A stretch of DNA of 64,000 nucleotides, taken from the NCBI GenBank assembly GCA_013399855.1, contig VXAY01012532.1, positions 579,441-643,440 of the forward strand. Direction: 5' to 3'. Source of the DNA: Oxyruncus cristatus (lineage: Eukaryota; Chordata; Aves; Passeriformes; Cotingidae). Position numbers and translations under genes: made by a program. This document shows, in pieces, positions 26,011 to 39,478 of this stretch (positions are counted from its first letter, which is position 1; each line of letters starts with the position of its first letter). The notes below the pieces were generated by a model. That model searched no databases. It worked only from the letters and a program-made list of their open reading frames with translations, and was not told the DNA's origin.

Positions 26011-27684
26011 CTACATGTATTAATATAAAATATATACACATGTAACAATATAAAATAAAAATTTTGAAGTAGACTGTTAATAGTAAATGGTGCAAATATG
26101 GAGATCATCTTGTAAAACCATACATGTCAATGATGTATGATTTATACTAGCTGACAGTATTACCCTTGCTGTTTAATAAAAATTGGCCTTATGGCCAGGG
26201 TAATTTCAAATTTGTAGTCATTCCAACACTTTGTTCTGTTTAATTTTCAGAGGCTGCTGGGGTTAGACAGATTTCCTCCTCAGCTGTCTTAGGAAAAAGC
26301 AGGAAGGAGGATGGAGCTAATTATTTGATATCTTCTTAAACAAAGACAAAAATCTATAATGCATGTATTACATAAAATTAAAAATGGTCTTGTTTTCAAT
26401 TTATTAAACTATATGGCATACATTTAACAACATTCAAACTGCAAACTGCAGTTGCCTAATCTTATGGTAAGTCACAAGATTAGTTGTTTACTTCTGTTGG
26501 GCTTATTACCACCAGTTGACCTAATTATTACTTATACAGTAATACTTAGGCATAAAAAGAAATTGACAAAAGTTGTAGTATTTTTTCCCCCCAGGGTTAA
26601 AAGTAGAAGGTAATGGTTTTCTAAAAAAGAATCAAAATAAACTATCTCTAAAGAGTGTAATGTAAATTTAATAGAAATTTCTTACCTCAGATTGAGTGAA
26701 GATCTTTCCCTAAAGAGAAGAAAAATGTAGGACTTTCTGAACACAAAAAGGAAAGAGGCTAAAGCTTAAACTCTGCACTTTGATTATTTTTATGACAGAT
26801 CAATGTTATATACATCCAATGAATCCTACATGCAGAGCTGGGACTATAAAGGAAAATGGAGAATAAGGATTCAGAAAATTATCATAATAATATTACTACA
26901 AGAAAAAATAATCATGTCTTTTGTTAAAATTATGGACAGATATATAAAAATAGTGGTTGAGTGAGAGGAAAAGACCTTTTATTCTACCAGTAACATGCTG
27001 TCAGTTTTTCAAAATATGTCAGAGATTTGGAATGGTCCAATTTTGAAACTGATTTACTCATATGACCAATTGGGCTGCTGTGATGAAGCCTAGGAGATAA
27101 ATAGGCAACCAAAATTTTTCTTTTAGGAATATACAGACATTTACATACATCTATAGACATACAGACACCAAATTATTCTGGTTTTACAAGGAAAAATGCC
27201 TTTATGGAATTGTCCAGCTTACTTTGCTGGGAAGGAAGAAAATTAGCTACTTAAAACATAGCGATGCCAGGAAAATTTTAAGGGAAGTGGGGTTTTAAAG
27301 TTATAGACATTTTCTTCAGGAAAAGACAGATTTAGGAATATTTTTCTGTTCAGAAAGCAAGTTAAAAGTATCTTCTCTTTTTAATCTATTTAATATGTGT
27401 CATCCTGATATCATTCTATCTATTTTTTCTAGATTTAAGTTTTGAAGATTTTTCTTCATTTCCTAATACAGTACCTCTCATGTAGCATAATACTCCCATC
27501 ACACACCTTATCACCTTGACCATAAATTGAGGCCAAATACAAATTCCTTGACTGTAAGCATGAAACAAATCAAACCCAGGAAAATAATGTTGATCCTTTT
27601 ATGAAGATTGCACTGGCAGATTCAGAATGAATGAGACGTGAGAAATAATATCATTTAACTTTTAAGACCTGTTCTTGCCTCTAG
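26011..27684. other. Noncoding stretch, nothing recognised
   Basis: AT-rich sequence with poly-A/T tracts and a small inverted repeat near 26457-26505 (CTAATCTT paired with AAGATTAG). No gene is supported. Confidence 0.5.
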
Positions 27685-27776
27685 CTATCCAGCGTAAGGA
27701 ACAGCTTAAACAGCAGCAGCAGATCAAAACCACTGAAACTGGCAAAGCCACAAAGATTAAGGCCGGCAATGAGTTT
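27685..27776 (+). other. Exon-like open segment, unidentified
   Basis: A pyrimidine-rich TTCTTGCCTCTAG, which looks like a splice acceptor, is followed by about 30 codons reading IQRKEQLKQQQQIKTTETGK, then ATKIKAGNE. The segment is less AT-rich than its flanks. It is rich in lysine, glutamine and threonine, and CAG repeats encode the glutamines. The frame stays open to 27902, but after about 27776 the composition turns AT-rich and the protein looks random. I see no convincing splice donor at the change of character. It could be a remnant exon, a processed-pseudogene scrap or chance. I cannot assign a gene. Confidence 0.25.
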
Positions 27777-30700
27777 TATACTCTTTTAACTTCACTGGAT
27801 TACTTCCAGGAGCATCATACAAAGTCTTTCAGATACTTTTGTCCAAATATATCTATCTCTGAGAACACAGTCCCTCTCTTTTTCTCTTGTTTTGTTGCAT
27901 GAAAGAGCAGCACCATTAGGGAATGTCCTTGGCAAACAACAGTGTGCAAAACCCTGCCAAAACCTCTAACCCATGCATCTAGGATCTCAGCGATTTACCT
28001 GTTCTCAAAACCAGCGGGTCAGAACCCCAGACCTTTAACAGTCTGTGCTTTCTCCATGGCAGCAAGGAACCATGCTTTTTCCTCCCATGTAACTGCTACC
28101 ATTCATGGTTCAAACTTCAGAAACAGGAGTCAGGCCTGATCACTGCTGTCAAGGTCAGAAATCTCCTGACAGTCAGAAAAAACTGTGTGATTAAGCTTAT
28201 TAACTTCAAAAGCAAATATTCACATCTTGTTCCATGGGCCGCAGAGGGTGATGATCCTTTGTCACAAATTCACTGTCAGTATTTTGGGCTTAAGATACTA
28301 ATTTATTTTGACAAGCTCAACTTTCTCTCCACAGTTGTTTCAAGGCAGTGATAAAATATCTGCTTAATTCAATCCTGAAAAGTTCTTTAAAAGTGATTTA
28401 ATTTTTATATGCTTGATATAAATGCTTGCCAAAATGCTTTTTAGAGCTGAAGATAAGGTGAGTCATGTATGTTTTATGAATGTTGCTACAAATCTAATGA
28501 GGGCCACAAACAATGTCACCTGTATTAAGTCAGTTCATACTCTACTTTTGCCAGTTTAGTCATACTATTTCTGTCAATATCTAATAATTTACAGAAAAGT
28601 GAGTCTCCAGAGTACACCTATGCAATTAGAAAGGCGTGATGATGTGTTTGCAAGATCCTGCATGCCATGACGTCCCCTTGAGTACAGAAGCCTCTCAAGG
28701 TAATTACTTGAGTGTGAGAAATTCCTTGCTGCAACAGATTCTTGGTTTTGAAATCTTAGCTAAGTGATATAAAGGGTTGATTGTACATATATAATCCTTT
28801 AGACATAAACCATTGACCAAGCCTGGGACTAGGAGTGGATCCAGTGGCACCTAAATTACTCCTTGAGAAGGAGTTTAGAAAGCAAGGGGGTCTTTTCTGT
28901 GTCTCATAACTCAATGGGAGAGTGTCCCTGACAGTCTGTCTGACCCTGTCTTCTACTCAGTAAATAATCAAGTGTATCTTGCCTCTTGCCATCAAATCTT
29001 TTTAAACCAATGTTTTATTTACCATTGAACTTTATTATATTGAAAAATATCTTGTTGCTTCTCTCTTACAGGTGAAGTGCATGACTCCATCCATGACAAG
29101 GAAAACACAGAGATCTGTCAAGGGAACCTTATCATTTATGTCGATTTATAAGATAAGTGTTAATGCTTTACTAATATATGAATTTTTATTCTCGATAACA
29201 TTATTTAATTATCCTAGTGCTAGCTATACAGTCCAGCAAAACCATGATCTCTTACAGAAGAACTGCTAAGGAATTACCATTCCCTTCACTAAATTATGCT
29301 TCCTTTGATAGATCTAGCTTTTCAAATATTAGCTCCAGCAAGTTTCCTCTTCTTATCATTGGAGAGCTTAACATAAGAAACAGCTCTTTTTTATCTGTAG
29401 AATTGTTATAGTGATAGATTATTCTACCTTCATTTTTTTTACAGGTTAAATGTAAAGGATTGGTCCTTTTCCAAACTGAATCTTCCATCAGAGAAATTTT
29501 TATTTATTTATTTATTTTAATTCCACCAGCCTCCTACTGCCCAACCCCCTAAGTTAAGTTTGAATTTGCTTATTCGCACAGTTGTTAAATTACTATCCTT
29601 TTTCCATGTAGAAATGACAAGAAGAATTTTCCTGTGGAAGTTTCATGTTTTAGAAGAAAGAACCCGTCCTGACAGTTTCTACACAAACAGATCTAAGAAT
29701 TAAGACTATGAGAATTTCATACTCAGGAGGATTTTAGGGTTTGCATCCATATGGTAAAATCTCTCCCATGATGTCCTCTAGTTCCTACATTGTTTACCTG
29801 AGATGAGCAACACCTGATGCAGGTGATTTGATATACAGCAATTCCTCAACTACCTTCCCATCTTTCTGCCAAGAGTGCATACTATTGCTAATTTTCTCAT
29901 AATTTGCTGCAGCAAAAGCTGGTAAAAAAGATTATTTTATTAAAATCATATCAAGCAAAAATTCTTTGCGTTGTCACATTGAGCAAGATGCAGGCTACAT
30001 ACATAGGTATGACGTAATTTGTGCTTTTTGCAAATCTCTTTCCACTGCTTTTCTTCAAATTTCAACATTCCACAAATGTATTATCTGTATTAGCACCAGT
30101 GTACATAACATAATAAATGCCTCTGTTGCTGCATTAATTTCCACCTACTTGTTAGAAAAATTCCCCCGCTGAGATGTGGAGAGTTCTTTTAAACAAAGAT
30201 CCAGATAAACCCTGTCAGAATTAGACATACAATGCTGACACAACACTATATTTTAATATAGAACATCCAAGGAATTTTTAGTACTCATTTTCACAACTTT
30301 CCATGGGGTGGGAGTTTTACAATTGGATCTCGTTTTAAGTCTTATGAAATAAAAAAAAAAAAGTTGACAAAAACACCTGAACAAAACATCAACAAAATCA
30401 ACAAATATGCATTAAAAGGCATGTGTATCGAGCTTCAGCCAGATAGATTTCTTGGATAAAGTTCAGAGGGGACTCATACAGTTTTCATTGGATATCAATA
30501 AAGATAGATTACTGCATTTTCCTGCAGATAATTTTAAGTGTCTACAAATGCCAAGTTTCTAGCTTATTATGTACACTGAAATCAATATAAGAGACAGAAA
30601 GAAAGACTTCTAATAGGATAGATGGTTTGTTATTTCATCTCTGGTCTGCAAATTCATGATTTTAGAGAAGCCATATTTAATTTGCAACAATAATACACTC

Positions 30701-33294
30701 AATAGCCATTCGTGTTCTTTAATCCAATAAACTACAGAAGAATTAAGAGAAAAGTTCTTATTATAGTCTGTAAACCTTTACTGTCTTGGACACAATATTT
30801 ACATTGTGTACTATCTCAAATTTAGTCCAGTGTATATCTCAAATATGTTCTGCAAGATATTCTGCTTTTTAAGGCTCTTCTTATTGCTATATGTTCAAGA
30901 AATTATTCTTTACTAAATTACCAGGTGAATCAAAAAAAGAGGCACAAAGGATTGTACAAAATCCTTTAGAAATACTGCAGCAGCCATGCATGTTTGACAG
31001 ACTGAATGCTGAGCACAGAATTTTCCTAAGTCCTGTGAGATCAGATAAGAAAAGCACTCCTTTTTCTCTTTAATTACAAGAAGCTAGAAAATAGAGCACC
31101 AACACAACTCAGATCTTACATTATTTCCCAATTACTATCACACTGAATTATCACAACAGAAAAAAACATATATATCTAAATAGTAAAAGACTAAGTGTTG
31201 AGGGATTATGTCAGACAAGGTGCTACCACATTATTTCATCCACTCCACAGAGGAAGAAGGAAAAAGACAAAGGCATCTTTTCATGTTAGCGAAACTACTG
31301 AATTCTATTTGCAAGTATTTCTGTAAAGCACATTGGAAGGATAGAATAATAAAAGCATTTTAACATAGCTACTGATGAGGTCTCTGCTTCTTCAGTAGAA
31401 AGGGAACTTTCTAGAAACAGGAGATATAAAGATGATCCTTTAGTTTTTTCTTTTTTTTTTTTCTTTTAACCATAACTCTCTAATTCAGTTATCCCAGAAG
31501 AATTCTGCAAGGTGTATTTGAACTAAAATAAACATTTGCTAAAACTTATATGAACGCAAAAAAGCACAATAAAATATTATCATATGGAACATAGGCAATA
31601 GGATTTATTGCCTAATGTGGACTGTCATCAACTTTCCCCTGACCTGAATAATATGAAGCTGGGCTAATGACTAAACCTAGAAAACATGCAGCATCTATAG
31701 TAGTACATTAAGCAGCAATGGTAATATTGTCATGCACTGGAATTACACCACTGAAGCCATTACACTGTTCAAATAGCTCCTGGCATGCCTTTGTCCATAT
31801 CCAATGGCAGTCTGCTAAGCAATCGCTGGAATAGCTAGCCAGTAACTGTGGGCCAGAGACCATTAGCAATAGAAAATTTTATATGGCTACTGGAGAGAGC
31901 TGTATGGAGAGCTCCTGTTCTCTGTGTGTCTGCAAAGAATCCGTTTTGGTGAGGGAGGCTTGTGAACTTTATGTCAGCAATAGCCATGCCAGACTTAGTT
32001 TGGCTCCTGCAGAGTCACTGCTTTACTTTACCCACATTTGGATGAAGTGACTCGTTAAAGCAAGACTGTGGCCTTCCCAGCATGCAGTCTCAGCTGATAT
32101 CTAGCACTGTACCAGAATGCCATCTGGGAAGTGCCATGACACTACTTCTGCTCTAATGGGCACAAAAGATCCAGTGTGAAAGAGTGATTCCATGAAAACT
32201 GGCCTGGCTAGACGACTCAGAGAGTCCACTTGGGCTGAGTCCGTGTTGGAATGCACTGCCTCAGTGGGCTTAGATCCAGGACCTTAAGGTGTTCAAGGGA
32301 CCGTCTTTATGTGATATCAGTTTCCTCCCAGCTGCACTTCCTTACTGAACATCTGTGTGGCCTGAAAACTTTAGAAGTAGTACAGCTGCCCACACATGGC
32401 TCTGCACCTCCATTAACCTGGGGGGCGGCGGGGGCTGACCTCCTTCTGGGTGACTGACTGCATCATTAAACCACTGAATGTGTTTTCTAACTTAATAATT
32501 CAGATATATGAATATATGGGAAAAACAACAGAACAAAACCCTTGCTCTTTGTACCCCTGCTTCCATAGTTTAAGGAAGTTTGAAGTAACATGATGAAAAT
32601 GTGGTAGTAATCTGGCTATCATGCAGTTGCCTAATCAAACAGATCAGGAGTAATGGTGAGTAGACTGCTTTTCTCTTCACCTCACCCAAGAAGTCCAAAG
32701 CAGATTTAGAAAGAGTTTAAGAAATAACTAATATTATAACACATAGTGTTTGTAATTTCCATGGGGTAACCTTTGATGAAAACATTAATGCATTATTTTA
32801 TAGGTTCATCAGAGAAAGTCATGGCACAAAGTGTCTTAGAATGCCTTCTATGTAACAAATGCAATTTCTTTCTTTAGTGTTAAGAAGAAATTAAATTAAT
32901 GGATGTTATGACCTCATTCAGATCACCAGCAGACACAGAGCTACTAAAATGTCTGAAAAAGTGCATTTTTCTAGCTAGAGAATTACAGTGTCTAAATTTA
33001 GTTAGGAATTTAAGAGATGGTTGTAGTTAATGGAGAAATCTATATGCCCTGAGTATGTATTCAGAGGTCCTTAATATAGTGCCTGGCTGTTTATATGGTG
33101 ATTCAATCACAGAAATGCAAAGGAAAAGAAGTAGCCATGTGGATGTGTGAAATAAATGAAAAATTGTCCCTCATCAACATACGCATAAAGTTAACCTTAT
33201 TTCAGTTTTTTTGGTAGGCACTGTCTGCACTTTTTCCTAATTATTTGTTACTAAAATAGACAGCAATAATTTGCAATTGTTCATAAATTTGGTC
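27777..33294. other. Long noncoding stretch
   Basis: Mostly AT-rich. 27900-28140 is less AT-rich without a recognisable element. A TTTA microsatellite lies at about 29496-29517 and a poly-T/C run at about 31443-31462. Around 32240-32450 the GC content rises, and one word (GGTGTTCAAGGGACCGTC) faintly recalls CR1 3' sequence. No gene is supported. Confidence 0.45.
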
Positions 33295-33316
33295 TGGCAA
33301 CTTGTACAAGTTGCCA
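33295..33316. repeat. Perfect 22-base palindrome
   Basis: The 11-base half-site TGGCAACTTGT is followed immediately by its exact reverse complement ACAAGTTGCCA with no spacer. The word ACTTGTACA then recurs a few bases downstream (33316-33324). The sequence is not a simple repeat, so the symmetry is unlikely to be trivial. It could be a dimeric protein binding site, or the centre of an old palindromic transposon. Confidence 0.85.
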
Positions 33317-36300
33317 CTTGTACAAAATAATAATATTGGCCCTAGCAGGAGGTCTGTCTTATCTTCATAGAGTTTTTCAGTAAACAAAGCCAAAGGAATT
33401 GCCTTTAGGTAGTGACTTCTTTTTTTTCTTTTTTTTTTTTTTTTTTATTCACTCCCTGTCATATTAATATAACATTTTCCAGGAAAAAAAAAATACAGTA
33501 AAGACAGTACTGTTACTAGCCTCTATATATGCACAGCAAGACATTTTTGAATATTTACGCATTTTTTAATTTAAAATTAGGCTCAGTATAGTTGCCTTGC
33601 TAGCTACATGAAACTGGGATGCCGGTAAACTTCAGTAGACTGTTCAGATGATCTATGCGCCCTTTTCTCTGCCCTCAAAAAGGATTTATGTAGAACTGTG
33701 CATGTTTGATGTATCTCTTTGCTGGAATTAGGGTGATGCACATGAAGTTTCCAGCTGTAGAAGATGGAAGAAGACATGTGGAGATACTAAGAAATGTTAG
33801 CAACCATTGGAGGAAGGAAAAGAGCTTATACAGGCTCATTAATCATATCCACTCAACTATTTTGTCAACATTCCTTCTGTACATAGAAAACCAGCTCTGA
33901 GTTTGTTATCACTCTGGATTAAGTACTGCTGTTTGGGCTTTGTTGTTATTGAGTGTCTGTATTTTGAAAAAGAAAGCAGACAAAAAAAATTTTTCAAAAA
34001 TTCTTATTGATTGAAGAAAAAAAAAATCCTTTTCCAGTCCTATTATATGCATAGAGCCAATATTATTAATATCAATTTCACAATTCCTTTCATGTCTTTA
34101 CCAGAGGTTTTCTGAACTTCTTGTCTATATTTCAAATGTCTAAGTGAAAGGAAATATTTTCGGTCATAAGTCTGTTTGGCCATAAGAAGTGTATTTGAAA
34201 GACTTTGCCAACCTGAGTTCATCAGGTTATTTCACTTAATAATTCCAGCTCTTTGTGATGTTGTTTTTTGGTGTTTGTTTTGTGGAGGCTTTTTTACATT
34301 TCAGATGAAAATATCTTAATGTAAATCAGGTATCTTACAATGGTTTTATTTTGGAATGAAAGTTTGACATGACACAGAAATGCAGTTTTCTGTGGCGTAT
34401 TCTGTGGTATATGGATTGTGAAAGAGTTAGCCAAAGAGGTGGGTCCTTAAAAGTTCCTTATATTTCAACTCAATGAATTTGGACAAGCTCCTTTGTACCA
34501 TAATAGGGCTTTGCATGTGGAAGAGATCATGAGAAATTTGAACAAGATTTTATTCTTAGGTATATAAACTTGAACAAATTCTTGACAATGACAGGCCTAT
34601 CAAAGGACTACAGGCTCCAGCTGGGCAGCATATCCCAGCCAGCCCCACAGCAGACTGATCCTTAGGCAGTTTCCTTGGATGCCAACACAAGCAATATTAG
34701 AGCCAGTGCTTTCCATGGTGCAGCCAGCCAAGCATCCAGATGCTGTTGCAAGAAAAATGTATATCATAAGAGAGCACCTGGATTTTGCAGCTGTAATGTT
34801 CAATGTTTAAGTTGCAGTTAAACCTTCTTAAACATCTGAGAATAAGAAAGACAAAAGAGGTTCATTTGGAGCAGTAGCAGAAAGTAAATGTAGAATGTAA
34901 GTACCAAGAATATGCCTTGTGGCAAAACCTTTATAGTGTGATCTTTCTGTCCTCATCTCTCATTTCTTTGCATATTCCATCCACCCAAGAAATAGCTTCT
35001 CTTTTGTTATTGACAAGTCATATCTAATTGAGGGGAATTAGTTCCTTGGAGTACCTGTCAACAGAATAGAAACCCCAAAGAGCCCAGCTATAGTGACAAA
35101 ACTGTACTTTCCAGATGAGGACCAATTTCACAACAAGTAAAGACTTCAGTGCTGCAGATTGAAAAGCACCACGCGTGTGTGTGTCTGCTGGAAAACTGAA
35201 GTGAAATTCTTCAGTATAGCAATTTAACTTGTTAGAATTTCAACTGTGGGAAAACAGAGATCCTTAAAAGTATAATATTAAAAAAAAAATACTCTTTTTA
35301 AGATCTTCTGCAATTGAATATTCTTTTGGTTTCTCCATAAAATATTGTGCATTTCCTGCAAATGTAGCTCCTTATCATAAGGTTTCAGTGCAAAAGTTTT
35401 TTATGGATTTAGATCTTATTAAAATAATTTTAAAATTGTCATATGGATCCAAAGGTGAAACTATTAGAAGATGCCATCTTTCCTCTCATCCTTCCAGTTC
35501 TGAAATATAAATATTGTGAAAGAAAAGAACAATTATATAATATGCCATAGAACTTTCTCAGGAACAGCTCCTAGAAAAATTACATCAGTGCAATGTGTGC
35601 TGGAAGATGGATAAGTGAATGTTCTTTGAATAATATCCTGTGACATTCTAACCTACATTTTCCCTTATTTTCACAAAGTCCCAGGATATTGAACAGATAT
35701 TAGAGATAGAAGAATTTGTGGTGACGTGACTGGGATTATTGAAATACACTTTTACATTTGTGATCTAGTGCAACTGACATTTGTTAATTGAAGGTGTCAG
35801 GCACAAAGGAAGTTCCTGGATTTTCTGATAACTGCCTTATCCCATAAATGTATTAATTGGGTTATTCTGTTAAATCAAGATTCTTCAATGACATATGTAT
35901 GTATTGTGCAATAAAACAGAAATGTTTAAGTGTATTACTTGCTTAATGTGTTTTTGTATAAACAGAAAATTTAAAATATCTCTCTAAAATGATGGAAATT
36001 TTTGTCATCTCACTTAAGGATAAAAACTAAAAATACAAATTTTATGAGCAAAGGGATTCCCATGAAAATTTGGTTTTGGAATAGCATAAAGAGAAATTTT
36101 TGGCTTGTTTCCTGCTCAAAATTCCTGCCAGTTTTACTGGTGGCAAGTGAAATTGCTGAAAGCCTCGCTGGCACAAAAAAAAGTACTTCTGCTCCTTAAC
36201 AGCTCACTACTACTGTGTAATTAATTTTTACTTTTATGACCAAAAAAAAGGAGCAAAAGGAGCCAATACGTCAAAATTGGAGGCAAAACCTGTCAATTTT

Positions 36301-36760
36301 GTTAATATTTCCCATTGAAAAGTATTGCAACAGAAATTTTCCAAGCAGTTTTAGTCCTGGCATAATAAATATTGGTCAAACACTTCTGATTTTACATTAA
36401 TTCAATCAGCTTAGTATACATCATAGCATCTAAATTGTACTCTTTCATATCTCAGACTTTGTTTTATATAAAAGATGAAGTAATATAATAAATAATACAG
36501 TGTCCAGTATACACGGATTTCAAGATTCTTGACAAACATGATTAGACCGAGCTTCATAACTTTCTGTTTACTGGACAAACATAATTTCCATTTTACACAT
36601 ATGGAAATAAATTCACGTGGATTGTTCAACTCAGCAAGATCACACACAAATTCTGTAGAAGGTGATCCATTAACCTAAGCTTTCCTCATTTTTGGTCTCC
36701 CATGTTATCAAGTACAAAGTTGTTCCTCTTCGTTTTGAAATGGTTTAGATTGTATATAAT
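33317..36760. other. Noncoding stretch with a poly-T tract
   Basis: A T-rich tract with single C interruptions lies at 33419-33447, and a short GT run at about 35170-35182. A 67-codon minus frame at 34600-34803 sits in a slightly GC-richer patch but resembles nothing known. No gene is supported. Confidence 0.5.
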
Positions 36761-36791
36761 AACTTCTTGTAGGACAAGTAATATATATATT

Positions 36792-36829
<38 letters not shown>

Positions 36830-36851
36830 AAAACTTTTTGTAGGACAAGTA
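36761..36851. repeat. TA microsatellite between 20-base direct repeats
   Basis: AACTTCTTGTAGGACAAGTA (36761-36780) recurs as AACTTTTTGTAGGACAAGTA (36832-36851), differing at one base, with an offset of 71 bases. Between them lie an alternating TA run of about 35 bases (36796-36830) and a shorter one (36780-36790). A local tandem duplication followed by expansion of the TA run would explain this. Confidence 0.8.
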
Positions 36852-39225
36852 TATAAGGGTGCAACTGCGAGCAACATGACAGAGTCCCTGTTGTCATCCC
36901 ATAAAAACTATATAATTTGATAAACAAATGTTATGAGCAATTGTGTTTTCTATGTGATTTGACATCTATTTTTATTTGGCTTGGACACATTTATTCCTAA
37001 TAAGTTGTTCTGTATGGTCTAATGCTCCTACTTAGGACTTATTTATTCATGCCTATGTAGATTTTTTTCCCCAATAATTTAATATTTAAATATAATTTAT
37101 CATTCTGGAAAAATGGTTGTTTGATACAGACACATGGAGTTGACTGGAGAACCCTGGAAACTGTGAATGCTGAAAACTAACATTGCCTCAGAGTGTTTAA
37201 TGTCTTTCAATTTAATTCTGATCACCAAATTCATCAGTTTCTTGATTGATTTCATATTAACTTAGTACCCTGTAGAGCTCTGATTCCAAGACAAAGCAAA
37301 ATTAAAGTTACAAAACTGTTTGTAGGTATTTTCTGAACTGCAAGAGCAAGGAGAGATAGCACTTCAGAAGAGCAGGCAGTGATTAAGAATCTGAAAAGAC
37401 AACCAAGAAGCAGATGAAAAATACGGCTTTCAAGTGACTTCCCGCCTCTCAAGATCACTAGTCTTTTCATTGGCTCATATGGAAAACAAGCCAATAATGA
37501 TTACCAGCTACAAGTTGAGGGGTTTCATTTCTTTTTGCCACTTTTTGCTCATATTAGCTGGTTAGTTATTGGCTGGTTAGTGCTCTGGGATTACTATTGC
37601 AGAGACCCTACAGAATAGTTCAGCAAGAATCTACAAATGTGCAAATGTGAAAGAAGAACAACTTTTTTTTCTTTTTTCTTTTTTTCTTTTTTCTTTTTCC
37701 TTTTTTTTTTCCCCCAAAGTGAAAAATGTAAATAGTTTGGCTTTGAAGGCATTTCAAGATGTTCCTCCAGAGCAACGGAGAAGGAAATACAAAGGAAAAA
37801 AATGAATTGCAAAATTAGAGCAGAGGAGCTTCTTGTCTGGTTTCGTCACTGTGTGTACTGTGTTGGATTTGGGAGATATTGACAGATCTTTTTTTTTTTT
37901 TTTTTTGCTTAGAGTTTTTACAGCTTATACAGACTGTATGTATGATGCCTGAGACAGGGGTTTCTTAGCTGTTGCAGTGATTCTACAAGTCATAGAACTA
38001 TGTTCTGCACCCATACTTTTCAAAAATCTCTTACAATTGATAGTCTTCTTTCTCAAGATAGATATCTTTCATTTGTGTTTTGTAGCATGAGGCAAAATTG
38101 GGTCCTGTATGCTGCTGAAAGCTCAGCAAGGTTGCTTACCACTGTGACTGATGTTGCTTACTTCACAAACTCAGTTTAAATACAGTGGGTTGACTGCACA
38201 GGGATTTTACTTTGCAGCTGCATCATCAACCATCATTACAACTTTGTCATTGCAGTTTTTCACACTCCTGGTTTAGAACAAAGAACAGCCTGTGTTTAAA
38301 TATAACTTTTTAAACTCTCGGGAAGCCCTGAGAATATTAATCACCACAGCAACTAGTACCTGTTCTGCTCCTACAAGCTTTGCAAATGCTACAGCAGAAA
38401 TAGAGCACAGTTAAAGATGATGGTTTTGAAAATCCATTACTAAGAGCATTTAGGCACTCTTCTAGCAAGACACATTCACTTAAAAGGTAGACAAACACCT
38501 GTCAAAGCTACACGATCTTCAGGACCTTCATGTATTACAAGCAAGGTAATTCATGCTTACTGCATATTACCATTGCTTACCCATTTTTCATCTACTATTT
38601 TTTATCTAGCCTATACCCAAATGGTTGGGTGAAAGCTTTACTCAAGATTTAGGACAATCTTGTGACTGGACTGAAGGTTAACTGTGATACTCCTCAGTGA
38701 ATGATGGTTTTGTATGTGATCATTACAAAGCTCAGAGTACTGGCTTGCTTTTCCAGAGAGGGTGAAACTCTACTTTCACACCTAAATTTAACCAGCACAC
38801 TTGGAGCTTTGTCTTTCCTATTAAAGTATGTTGTGATGCCATAAGACTAAGTAGATGAATGGTAAAGATTCATCTCTTAATCAACTAAAACAGCAGGTGA
38901 CTTTTGCTGTCAGGTCAAATTCAAGCTGTATACAAGGAAAATCAGAGAAAAAAGATGTTAAATCTTCAAACCCAGTATAAACTATTTCTGTAAAAACAAC
39001 GCAGAAATACTGCTAAAGAGACTCTTCTACACGTTTGTGCTGATTTTCCTGTCCATCCAAGCAAATATCATGCCTAGAAAATCACAAGTTTCTTAGTTTG
39101 CTTACAGATGGATATTCAAATTCATACAGTTATTACCAAACTACATGTAGCACTACTGCACTCATTCAAAAAAAATTTCGGCAGAATATGCTGAATCAGA
39201 AAGGACCCACAAAGGAGTGGTACAA
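36852..39225. other. Noncoding stretch with pyrimidine tracts
   Basis: A 50-base T/C-only tract lies at about 37663-37714 and an uninterrupted poly-T at about 37889-37907. 38080-38450 is less AT-rich, with no repeat or coding signature that I recognise. The lysine-rich minus-strand frame at 37594-37812 is an artefact of the pyrimidine tract. Confidence 0.5.
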
Positions 39226-39402
39226 CGCTTAATTTATTTTATATTTCATTTAATATTTATTTTATTTAATATTTTATNNNNNNNNNNNNAAAATTAAATA
39301 ATTTCTTTAAATAAAAAGTTAAAATTAAAAGTTTTAAAAATAATTTTAAATATTTTAAAATATTATTTTATACCATATTAATATTTCTAATACCAACATT
39401 TT
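39226..39402. repeat. A/T-only low-complexity block with a 12-N gap
   Basis: The sequence is nearly pure A and T. Before the gap (39278-39289) it is T-rich in TTTA/TTTAA units. After the gap it is A-rich in AAAT/TTAAA units, so the two sides are roughly complementary. The gap may cover the tip of an AT palindrome that was hard to assemble. Confidence 0.75.
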
Positions 39403-39478
39403 ATTTGCTTTATTTATTTGTTTTCATAATTATTTTATTTATTTGCTTTATTTATTTGTTTTCATAATTATTTTATTT
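39403..39478. repeat. Perfect 38-base tandem duplication
   Basis: The 38-base unit starting ATTTGCTTTATTTATTTG at 39403 is repeated exactly from 39441 to 39478. It lies about 110 bases after the assembly gap. No mismatch is seen between the two copies, so it is either young or an assembly duplication. Confidence 0.9.

Noticed and set aside
32250..32330. Possible CR1 3' remnant
   Set aside because: Only one or two short words resemble CR1, and the terminal motif and neighbouring landmarks are absent.
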